A DNA stretch of 13,050 nucleotides from NCBI GenBank assembly GCA_903858975.1, contig CAIOKW010000261.1, forward strand, positions 1-13,050, written 5' to 3'. Under the pieces are notes generated by a model. The model worked only from the letters and a program-made list of their open reading frames with translations, had not been told where the DNA came from and searched no databases. Positions 1 to 6,597 of this stretch are shown in pieces (the stretch's first letter is position 1; each line of letters opens with the position of its first letter). This DNA comes from Oligoflexia bacterium. Lineage in GTDB: Bacteria; Bdellovibrionota; UBA1018; CAIMNF01. The position numbers and the translations under genes are program-made.

Positions 1-662
1 TCGATATGCCGATTCAGCACACGAACGATCGAGTGCTCGCGCTCATGAATCGTAAGCTTACAAAAGCAAAACTCTATGATCTCATGACGAAGCTTCGTAA
101 TAAGATTCCTGAGCTCGTTCTGCGTACGTCCATCATCGTTGGTTTCCCCACAGAGACGGATGCAGAGTTTGAAGAGCTTTGCGCAGACCTTGAAAAGCTT
201 GATCTGGATCATGTTGGAGTATTTAGTTACTCAAAAGAAGAAGGCACGAAGGCTGCTGAGATCGAGGGTCAGCTTCATGCAAATGTGAAGCGTAAGCGCC
301 GTAAAAAACTGATTGAGATTCTTCAAAACCAACGCGGTTCAAAACTCTCTAAATTGATCGGTACCCAAGTGGAAATCATGGTTGAGGGTGTTTCTGAAGA
401 GACTGAACTTTTAGTTCAAGCTCGTATGCCAACACAAGCTCAAGAGATTGATGGACGGGTTCTGATCAATGATCTTGGAGATGATGCATCTATTCAGCTT
501 CAAGCAGGAGATCTCGCAATCGTAGAGATTACCGAGCTTGCCGATATGGATCTCATTGCAAAGTTTATCCGCGTGACTAAGCCCGCAGTGATTGCATCTC
601 CTGGTCTCACGACTCAAATTAACAAAGGTCTTGAGATGAGAAGTGGAAAAACAGCGCACTAA
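1..662 (+). CDS. rimO: Ribosomal protein S12 methylthiotransferase RimO, 3' part (5' end outside window)
   Basis: Radical-SAM enzyme that adds a methylthio group to the conserved aspartate of ribosomal protein S12, in the cytoplasm. The frame is open from the window edge, so the ATG at 6 is internal: it sits in a D-M-P-I-Q-H context typical of the middle of RimO, and the N-terminal UPF0004 domain and the CxxxCxxC cluster motif must lie upstream. Visible parts, counted from that Met: the end of the radical-SAM barrel (RTSIIVGFPTET, about 40-51; FSYSKEEGT, about 74-82), then the TRAM domain with EGVSEET and QAQEIDG. The last two match the RimO pattern (seEt...QAPEiDG) better than MiaB. A tail of about 30 residues follows the TRAM domain. 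The stop lies 20 bp inside queG, so the two are probably co-translated. RimO rather than MiaB is well supported. Confidence 0.9.
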   Translation, partial: DMPIQHTNDRVLALMNRKLTKAKLYDLMTKLRNKIPELVLRTSIIVGFPTETDAEFEELCADLEKLDLDHVGVFSYSKEEGTKAAEIEGQLHANVKRKRRKKLIEILQNQRGSKLSKLIGTQVEIMVEGVSEETELLVQARMPTQAQEIDGRVLINDLGDDASIQLQAGDLAIVEITELADMDLIAKFIRVTKPAVIASPGLTTQINKGLEMRSGKTAH

Positions 663-1590
663 TTTGAGCTGGGATCGCTTTGCCGGGATTTTCGAGGCGG
701 AAGGGTTTCCTGTATCGGGAGTCGTCGACTACGCGTCCGTTCAGGATGAGTACCGGACTCATGCCGAGCGCTATCGTTCGTGGATCCTTGAGGGCAAGCA
801 AGGTGAAATGGGGTACCTTTCTCGCGGGCTTGATCGAAGGCTTCATCCCCAGTTGGTATTCCCTGAGTTAAAGAGTGTAATTGCGGTTCTGAGACCCTAT
901 TCTCCTCATTCGGTCGGGGATGAGCAGCTTCGCTATGCGCGCTATTTAAATGGTCCCGATTATCATGAATCGATGAAGGCAGCGCTGGAGCGATCAATGC
1001 AGTCGGTATCTTCGAGTGGTCTGGTACCACCCGAATTTCAATATAAGATTTGTGTGGATACTTCAGCGGTGCTTGAGCGCACTTGGGCGAAGCTTGCGGG
1101 CTTAGGCTGGATTGGAAAAAACACGCTGCTCATTCACCCTCAGCTCGGAAGTTATGTCTTCATTGGCGTAGTCTTCACAAATTGTGAGTTTGGAATGAAG
1201 CCAGAAGGCGTAAAGGATTACTGTGGACCCTGCACTCGATGCTTACAGTCTTGCCCTACGGAGGCGCTCGAGTCTCATTCGCTGGATTCAAATAAATGCA
1301 TTAGTTACCTCACGCTTGAGAAGCGGGGTGCTTTCCAAGAGCGTTATCCGCTTAAGGGTTTTGTTGCTGGATGTGATCTCTGCCAAGAGGCCTGCCCGTA
1401 CAATTCAAAATCAGTTCGATATATAGCCCCTGTAGAGAAAGCGGCTTACTTGATTACAGATGAGTCTGCTCTTTTGCAGGAATCTGAAGCAGACTATCAA
1501 GCACGGGTGAAGGGCACGGCCTTGTCGAGAATCAAATACGCTGATTTTCAGAGAAACCTAACAGCTAGGCTGAACGAAGAGAATAAATAA
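643..1590 (+). CDS. queG: Epoxyqueuosine reductase QueG
   Basis: Catalyses the last step of queuosine synthesis, reducing epoxyqueuosine to queuosine in the wobble position of GUN-anticodon tRNAs, using cobalamin and two [4Fe-4S] clusters. The 315-residue length fits the shorter QueG forms. An N-terminal DUF1730 region carries CVDTSAVLER (D139 is the likely catalytic Asp) and GLGWIGKNTLLIHP (about 153-166). Two ferredoxin-like cysteine sets follow: C194, C197, C200, C204, and C219, C244, C247, C251, in the QueG order CGPC..C...CP / CISYLTLE / CDLCQEACPYN. The start is GTG at 643 inside the rimO end, preceded by a GAGATGAGA purine stretch; no ATG lies near the expected N-terminus. The 3' end overlaps the convergent gene by 26 bp. 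Functional theme shared with rimO: modification of the translation machinery. Confidence 0.93.
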   Translation: MEKQRTNLSWDRFAGIFEAEGFPVSGVVDYASVQDEYRTHAERYRSWILEGKQGEMGYLSRGLDRRLHPQLVFPELKSVIAVLRPYSPHSVGDEQLRYARYLNGPDYHESMKAALERSMQSVSSSGLVPPEFQYKICVDTSAVLERTWAKLAGLGWIGKNTLLIHPQLGSYVFIGVVFTNCEFGMKPEGVKDYCGPCTRCLQSCPTEALESHSLDSNKCISYLTLEKRGAFQERYPLKGFVAGCDLCQEACPYNSKSVRYIAPVEKAAYLITDESALLQESEADYQARVKGTALSRIKYADFQRNLTARLNEENK

Positions 1591-2533
1591 TTACTGGATT
1601 CTGAAGGGTGTTCAAGAATTTGAGCGTCACTTTGCCTTTGATGGGAGTATCCGCATCAATCAGTTCAAATATACCCGAACTCTTATTGATTTCAGAAAAG
1701 GCACTCCCTCGATCCCCTTGGTGTGTGCTCTTGCCGTAGTGAACGGAGCTTAAGGGCTCATCGTTAAGATAGATCAAGAAGCGCGTATTCTCTCGGGCCT
1801 GAGGGTGAGTGATGGCCAGTAATCGCAGGCATTGGCCTTCGAATTGAAATTGAAGTGAAGCGTTTGAATCTTCTGTTACTAGGGATTCATTTGCTTGAAT
1901 CCAAGTGCCACCTTGAGTGATACTCCCCACATCGATTCGCATCAGATCGGGTTTCTTTTTGGTGACCGTATCTGTGATTTCAAAAAGGGGTAGTCCTGGA
2001 TCATCGACGCGAAGGATGTCTTGAAGTTGCTTCTCAGCAGCTTTCATTTGAGAATGGAACCGAATGCCAAAGTTTTCCTTAAAGACTACATTTCCTTGAT
2101 GAAAAATGACGAGTCCTGATTCCTTTGCGTTGCCAAAATAGTCAAACCATTCGCCGAGTGCATCGGTATAAATGGGGATGGAGTTGAAGACTTGATGGCT
2201 TCGGAAACGATCCAAGAATTTTGAACTTTTTAAGAATAGGTATTTCGGCTGGAAAACAATAACAGGTTTCCACGGGAGTCCTTTGTATTCATTCATCCAC
2301 TGTGCAAGAACTTCAAGAACGAGCTCAACATTGTAATCGCCGAGGTCAATCATGAACAAGAGAAGGGTCCCTTGTTCTGAAATTGAATGAAGAGGAATCA
2401 TCTTGAGGCCATCAGAAAAAGCAGCAATCCCTAAAAGAGGCTCCGAGTGAAGCCATTTTTCGGTGCTTTGATCAATGATTTTAGCTTTCACTTCCTCAAT
2501 GGTTAACACTTTTTCTTTTCTTCGCATGGCCAT
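1565..2533 (-). CDS. DipZ-like thioredoxin-fold protein lacking the CXXC motif
   Basis: Cytoplasmic protein of 322 residues with no signal peptide or membrane segment. By eye it follows the C-terminal part of DipZ-type redoxins: a beta strand TLLLF (56-60), a helix ending LAQWMNEYKGL (76-86), VIVFQPKYLF (91-100) matching the VIGVhtPEF.F pattern, IPIYTDALGEWFDYFGN (119-135) matching YPVa.DN...w.ay.N, and GLVIFHQGNVVF (140-151). A beta-rich C-terminal domain follows (about 203-322: GGTWIQANE, SLQFQFEG, RFLIYLNDEPL, IFELID, VTLKFLN), like the module that follows thioredoxin in DipZ. Where DipZ has its CxxC (about 62-68), this protein reads IDLGDYN; its only cysteine is C235. Thiol-disulfide activity is therefore unlikely. 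Last gene of a probable ispA operon, 16 bp after the previous stop. The domain match is from memory of the family pattern; the true role is unknown. Confidence 0.65.
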   Translation of the reverse strand: MAMRRKEKVLTIEEVKAKIIDQSTEKWLHSEPLLGIAAFSDGLKMIPLHSISEQGTLLLFMIDLGDYNVELVLEVLAQWMNEYKGLPWKPVIVFQPKYLFLKSSKFLDRFRSHQVFNSIPIYTDALGEWFDYFGNAKESGLVIFHQGNVVFKENFGIRFHSQMKAAEKQLQDILRVDDPGLPLFEITDTVTKKKPDLMRIDVGSITQGGTWIQANESLVTEDSNASLQFQFEGQCLRLLAITHPQARENTRFLIYLNDEPLSSVHYGKSTHQGDRGSAFSEINKSSGIFELIDADTPIKGKVTLKFLNTLQNPVIIYSLRSA

Positions 2534-2540
2534 GGGGTTG

Positions 2541-2545
2541 CTCCT
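2541..2545 (-). promoter_or_regulatory. Shine-Dalgarno site choosing between two in-frame ATGs
   Basis: The minus strand reads AGGAG seven bases before the ATG at 2533. The next in-frame ATG (2527) would be 13 bases away, so the first Met is the better start for the DipZ-like gene. Confidence 0.6.
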
Positions 2546-2549
2546 CGGA

Positions 2550-3293
2550 CTAAAAGTTTATTTTATATTCAATTTTCGCTCGGCTGTCGGTCTGGTTATT
2601 CAGCTCAGGAATTTGATTTGTCCCGACAGAAAAATCGAGATGGGGTGCTAGGGGATGACTCACCTGTGTAGAAACCGCTTGGGTCTTTGAATTGTAGTTC
2701 AGTTCCGCTTTTGAGTTCAGCACAGGGAGATTCCTGCCAATGTTAACAGAAACCCCGTCACTGTCTTTGAATTTGACTTTACTATTCAGAAGAGGAGATT
2801 CCATGGTGAATTCTCCTGATTTGTTTCTTCCATCAACTTTAGTCGTAAAGCGAAAATTTTCGTGATTCACGAGTCTGACTGCATTTCCAACCCAGAAAGA
2901 TACGACTCCTGAGACAATGGCGATCGGACTCTTTAGCCCTGCGTTTTCCTGTAAGATCTCATTTCCTTTTCCGGTGACTTTAACGAGAGCTTTTTTGAGC
3001 TCTTCAGTTTTAAGCGCATTGATCATTTCCTGAGCTCGGTCCTGGCCGCCTGAGATGGAACCAAAAAGGGTGCTCGCGTTTCTGTTTCCTGAGTCGTTAG
3101 TTCTGTTTTGTTGTTCGATCATGTTCAAGGTATCGATGTCGGCTCCTGGCTTCTTACTAAAATCTAAGAATCCGTTTGAGTCTTGATAAAGAGCGCCACC
3201 ATAGTGATCGGGTGCAGGCAAAGGGGTAGGTGTGGGCGTGCTGTGCGCTTCCATGGAAAGGATCAAAAACAAAAAGAGGGCCAAGCACTTCAT
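2550..3293 (-). CDS. Secreted protein of unknown function, possible small outer-membrane beta protein
   Basis: I do not recognise a family. The 247 residues begin with a signal peptide (MKCLALFLFLILSMEAHS; likely cleavage after the AHS), then a proline/threonine linker (PTPTPLPAP). A mixed helical part (about 55-125) holds a charged helix (LKTEELKKALVKVTGKG), followed by a hydrophobic stretch (IAIVSGVVSFWVGNAV, about 124-139). The last 100 residues look like alternating beta strands with a loose repeat: SPLLNSKV (166-173) and LPVLNSKA (189-196), then PLAPHLDFSVG (about 214-224). The protein ends KINF; a C-terminal Phe after a strand is typical of barrel proteins handled by the BAM complex. 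ATG at 3293 is preferred because MK-hydrophobic suits a signal peptide and AAGAG lies eight bases upstream; GTG at 3299 is the alternative. It lies 41 bp after ispA and 16 bp before the DipZ-like gene, so it probably shares their mRNA. Confidence 0.6.
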   Translation of the reverse strand: MKCLALFLFLILSMEAHSTPTPTPLPAPDHYGGALYQDSNGFLDFSKKPGADIDTLNMIEQQNRTNDSGNRNASTLFGSISGGQDRAQEMINALKTEELKKALVKVTGKGNEILQENAGLKSPIAIVSGVVSFWVGNAVRLVNHENFRFTTKVDGRNKSGEFTMESPLLNSKVKFKDSDGVSVNIGRNLPVLNSKAELNYNSKTQAVSTQVSHPLAPHLDFSVGTNQIPELNNQTDSRAKIEYKINF

Positions 3294-3334
3294 CTCCACT
3301 CTTTTCGGCAGAAAAAGGCGATGACTTGAAAGTG

Positions 3335-4159
3335 TTAGGCTTTTGACTGAAGGAGTGCGGTGAGTCTCTGTGTGGCAGAAAAATGCTTCGAAAAGGACGC
3401 GCCGCTCAGGCGATTTAACGCCAATTGAATGGCTGACTCACGGCCCAAGTGGCTCAAAATGTTTTTTCGAGAAGTTTTCTCATCTTGAGCTTCATCCTCG
3501 AGATCATCCGCAATTTGAAAGGCAAAGCCGAAGGCTTCTGCGAATTCGGTGAGCTCCCTGATTTTTGAATCTTCCTTTTGAATTCCTGAGAGCAATGCGG
3601 GGATGACGATGGATGCGCGAAAGAGAGCACCGGTCTTCAAACTTTGAATCTTCAGGAGTGTTTCAAGTAACAAAGGGTCGTTATTTTGGGTGAGTTCCAT
3701 CTCAAGCGTTTGCCCGCCGATCATTCCGTTTGATCCGATGGCATCCGTGAAATAACGAAAGGCCTCTAGGAAAGCAGAGGGCGAAACATGTTCTGAGATC
3801 ATTAAAAATGTTTCATGGGCAAAGTTAAGAAGTTCGTCTCCAGCGAGGAGCGCGATTCCTTCGTTAAATTCTTTATGCAAAGTGGGGAGTCCTCGCCTGA
3901 AATCATCATTATCGAGTGCTGGTAGATCATCGTGGATGAGAGAAAACAAATGCACGAGTTCAATGGCGATTGAAAACAGTGAGGTGGCTGTTGGATTGAG
4001 TCCAAAAAGTGCTCCCGATTCTTGAGCAAAGAGGGGGCGGAGGCGTTTGCCGGGGGACCGTGTAGCATACGCGATCGCGTCCGTCAGGGCCGGGGAAGCG
4101 GACTTCTTTTGAGCCAGAAACTGGCTCAGATCCTCATTAAATTCATTTGGCCACGCCAT
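3335..4159 (-). CDS. ispA: Short-chain polyprenyl (farnesyl-type) diphosphate synthase
   Basis: Condenses DMAPP with IPP to a geranyl or farnesyl-type product for undecaprenyl-P and quinone synthesis; cytoplasmic and Mg-dependent. Family motifs in order: GKRLRPL (substrate-binding Lys/Arg), the first Asp-rich motif in SLIHDDLPALDNDDFRRG, the GGQ helix, KTGALFRASI, and the second Asp-rich motif QIADDLEDEAQDE (the common form is DDILD). The bulky Phe five residues before the first Asp fits a short-chain product. The frame stays open up to a TTG at 4195 (286 residues), but that TTG has no ribosome-binding site. The ATG at 4159 (274 residues) has AGGG eight bases upstream and leaves about 100 bp to the divergent idi start, so I prefer it; a GTG at 4168 is possible. 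It heads a probable three-gene operon. Divergence from idi-mvaA ties it to isoprenoid supply. Confidence 0.88.
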   Translation of the reverse strand: MAWPNEFNEDLSQFLAQKKSASPALTDAIAYATRSPGKRLRPLFAQESGALFGLNPTATSLFSIAIELVHLFSLIHDDLPALDNDDFRRGLPTLHKEFNEGIALLAGDELLNFAHETFLMISEHVSPSAFLEAFRYFTDAIGSNGMIGGQTLEMELTQNNDPLLLETLLKIQSLKTGALFRASIVIPALLSGIQKEDSKIRELTEFAEAFGFAFQIADDLEDEAQDEKTSRKNILSHLGRESAIQLALNRLSGASFSKHFSATQRLTALLQSKA

Positions 4160-4212
4160 AGGCCTCACCCTAGCTAAAAAAGGACTCTGATTCAACGAGA
4201 ATCATTGAACAC

Positions 4213-4241
4213 TTTAATCAGGTTTTATTTTGTGCTATACT
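4213..4241 (+). promoter_or_regulatory. Extended -10 promoter for idi-mvaA
   Basis: TGC-TATACT at 4233-4241 is a near-perfect extended -10 element. A weak -35 (TTTAAT, 4213-4218) lies 17 bases upstream of the hexamer. The predicted start of transcription, near 4248, leaves a leader of about 10 bases holding the AGGA at 4249-4252, six bases before the ATG at 4259. This excludes the upstream in-frame TTG at 4205 as the idi start. Confidence 0.6.
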
Positions 4242-4258
4242 CCGCCGCAGGAAATCAA

Positions 4259-5308
4259 ATGAAAGATCAGTCATTCATCAGCCGAAAAGCCGATCATATC
4301 CGCGTGGCGCTCCTTCCCGAAAGTGAAGCAAGGGGTCTTCATGCATTTGATGAAGTGACTCTCATTCATGATTCACTTCCGGATCTGAATTTGAGTGATG
4401 TTGATATCAGCTCGACTGCTTTTGGCTCTCCGATCGCTACTCCGTTTTTTGTTGCGGGGATGACTGCGGGTCATTCGGATGCCGAGCTCATCAATCAGAG
4501 GCTCGCTCAATGTGCAGCCCGACGAGGATGGGTGTTTGGAGTGGGTTCGCAACGCCGTGAGCTCGATACGTCTTATGAAGATTCATCTCTTCAAAGTTTA
4601 AAGAAAATGAATCCTGAATTGAAACTCGTTTCTAATTTAGGGATCGCGCAGTTGATCGAATTGAATGATTCGAATCAATGGGAAAAGCTCATTCGACTTT
4701 TAGAGAACTCCCAAGCAGACGCGCTTGCAATTCACCTGAATCCGATTCAAGAAGCGGTACAGCTCGAAGGGACTCCGAACTTCAAAGGTGCATATTTAGC
4801 ACTCGAGGTTCTCTGCGAGAAAATTAATCTTCCGATCGTATTAAAAGAGACGGGTTCAGGAATGAGCTCAGAATTTTTAAGTCGAGTATCGCGTTTGAAG
4901 ATTGCGGGAGTGGATGTCAGTGGACTCGGAGGAACGCATTGGGGACGAGTAGAAGGACTGCGTGCACCTGAAAATAGTAAGGCGGCTCGCTTGGGTGAAA
5001 CCTTCAAACACTGGGGAGTTTCAACGGTCGATTCAATTTTGAACGCGAAGAGTGCATTCGATGGAACACCAAAGCAAATTTGGGCTAGCGGCGGAGTGAG
5101 AACAGGGCTTGATGCTGCGAAATGCGTAGCAATCGGAGCGTCTCGGGTAGGTTTTGCGAAGCCAGCACTTGAGGCCGCACTCAAGGGGGAAGCAGAAATT
5201 CTCAATTGGATGGATACGATTGAAACGGAACTCCGTATCGCGCTTTTTTGCACGAATTCAAAAAATATTTCGGAACTGAACGATCAGAGAAAGTGGATCA
5301 GATCATGA
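4259..5308 (+). CDS. fni: Isopentenyl-diphosphate delta-isomerase, type 2 (FMN-dependent)
   Basis: Interconverts IPP and DMAPP using reduced FMN and Mg; needed in mevalonate-pathway organisms, which do not make both isomers directly. The 349 residues match the usual type 2 length. Motifs: RKADHI (9-14), PFFVAGMTAG (62-71, where the family usually has MTGG), GVGSQRR (94-100), HLNPIQEAVQLEG (159-171, with the catalytic Gln164 and metal-binding Glu165), VLKETGSGM (194-202), DVSGLGGTHW (219-228) and the FMN-phosphate loop ASGGVRTGLDAAK (276-288). The start at ATG 4259 is set by the AGGA site and the promoter just upstream. The stop TGA shares ATGA with the mvaA start, which points to translational coupling. 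Co-location with HMG-CoA reductase and divergent ispA makes the assignment very secure. Confidence 0.95.
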   Translation: MKDQSFISRKADHIRVALLPESEARGLHAFDEVTLIHDSLPDLNLSDVDISSTAFGSPIATPFFVAGMTAGHSDAELINQRLAQCAARRGWVFGVGSQRRELDTSYEDSSLQSLKKMNPELKLVSNLGIAQLIELNDSNQWEKLIRLLENSQADALAIHLNPIQEAVQLEGTPNFKGAYLALEVLCEKINLPIVLKETGSGMSSEFLSRVSRLKIAGVDVSGLGGTHWGRVEGLRAPENSKAARLGETFKHWGVSTVDSILNAKSAFDGTPKQIWASGGVRTGLDAAKCVAIGASRVGFAKPALEAALKGEAEILNWMDTIETELRIALFCTNSKNISELNDQRKWIRS

Positions 5309-6597
5309 GCAAAGAACGTTTTGAAGAGCTACTGACCGAATTTCACCGCATTCCATTTGAAGAACGTCAAGCGCGTTTGGCAAAATGGTGTGATCTTGAT
5401 CCTCAAGAGCTACAGATTCTAAAGGGCGTGAATGCACTTCCCGTTGAAACTGCTGAGCACTTTATTGAGAATGTGGTCGGAGTATTCCCGATTCCGATGG
5501 GGGTTGCGACTTATTTTAATATTGATGGTCGGGATGTGTTTATCCCCATGGCCGTCGAGGAGACGTCCATCATTGCAGCAGTGAGCTCGACTGCAAAATG
5601 GCTGCGGAAGATGAATGGAAAGATCACCACTGAAACCCGCGGGAACTTAATCATCGGTCAGATTCAAATTCCAAGAGTAGGCGATGTGGAATCAGCCGTT
5701 CAATCCTTGATGGCGCGTAAGATCGAGTTGATTGAACAAGGAAACTCCATTGTTCCAGGATTAGTGGCTCGTGGAGGCGGCGTTCGAGATTTGCTATTTC
5801 GTTGCCTTCCTCGTGAAGACGGTACCGGAAGCATGCTCGTGATTCATGTCATGTGTGATCCTTGTGATGCGATGGGCGCCAATCTCATTAACCAAGTGTG
5901 TGAGGGGCTTAAGCCTGAAATTGAAGCGATTACGAATGAAAAAGTGGGGCTCTGCATTCTCTCGAACTTAGTCGATGGAAAGCTCGCCTATGCTAAAGTC
6001 GAGATTGAAGGGATTGATCCAGAGGTCGGATACGGAATTCAAGAAGCGACCCAATTTGCGAAGTCAGATCCCTACCGAGCAGCTACTCATAATAAAGGTG
6101 TTCTCAATGGGATTGATCCCATCCTCATTGCGACCGGTAATGATTGGAGAGCAGTGGAGGCAGGCATTCATGCCTATGCGGCCCGTTCCGGATCCTATCA
6201 GCCGGTTACGGATTGGAAGTTTGACGGCAAGAAGCTAGTGGGCGAGTTCTTGGCACCCCTGGCGGTGGGAACCGTGGGAGGCGTGACGATGCTTCACCCG
6301 ACAGCCCGCCTTTCTCTGAAGATCATGGGCGTCCAAAATGCGGATGGTCTTGCTAGGATTGCGGCTGCGGCAGGATTAGTTCAAAATTTAGGGGCCTTAA
6401 AAGCACTCGCGACGGTAGGGATTGTGAAGGGGCATATGCGCCTTCATGCTGCAAATCTTGCGATGGCTGCAGGGGCGAGCGAAGATGAGCTTCCACGATT
6501 GAAAGAAGAGTTGTCATTTGTTTTGACTCGAGAAAAACGAATCAGTCTTTCTCGTGCGAAAGAGATTTTAGAAGTCATTCGTTCAACGACTCATTGA
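5305..6597 (+). CDS. mvaA: Hydroxymethylglutaryl-CoA reductase, class II
   Basis: Makes or, in catabolic relatives, degrades mevalonate: HMG-CoA + 2 NAD(P)H to mevalonate + CoA. Here, beside IDI-2 and a prenyl synthase, the biosynthetic direction is likely. The 430 residues are close to the 428 of the Pseudomonas mevalonii enzyme. Soluble, with no membrane anchor. Catalytic residues all appear: Glu in the EETS motif (85-86), Lys264 (HNKG), Asp280 (GNDWRA) and His381 (GHMRLHAAN). ENVVG (55-59) and DAMGAN (188-193) are the substrate- and cofactor-binding signatures. The frame is open back to a TTG at 5248, but the ATG at 5305 gives the right length and sits in the ATGA overlap with idi. The 3' end overlaps the convergent ABC gene by 7 bp. 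Other mevalonate enzymes must be encoded elsewhere. Confidence 0.95.
   Translation: MSKERFEELLTEFHRIPFEERQARLAKWCDLDPQELQILKGVNALPVETAEHFIENVVGVFPIPMGVATYFNIDGRDVFIPMAVEETSIIAAVSSTAKWLRKMNGKITTETRGNLIIGQIQIPRVGDVESAVQSLMARKIELIEQGNSIVPGLVARGGGVRDLLFRCLPREDGTGSMLVIHVMCDPCDAMGANLINQVCEGLKPEIEAITNEKVGLCILSNLVDGKLAYAKVEIEGIDPEVGYGIQEATQFAKSDPYRAATHNKGVLNGIDPILIATGNDWRAVEAGIHAYAARSGSYQPVTDWKFDGKKLVGEFLAPLAVGTVGGVTMLHPTARLSLKIMGVQNADGLARIAAAAGLVQNLGALKALATVGIVKGHMRLHAANLAMAAGASEDELPRLKEELSFVLTREKRISLSRAKEILEVIRSTTH

Noticed and set aside
4205..4258. TTG at 4205 as the idi start
   Set aside because: It lies upstream of the predicted transcription start of the extended -10 promoter and has no ribosome-binding site; ATG 4259 gives the standard length.
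4747..5253. Minus-strand frame of 168 codons inside idi
   Set aside because: Ser/Ala-rich shadow of a well-supported enzyme gene, with no recognisable motif.
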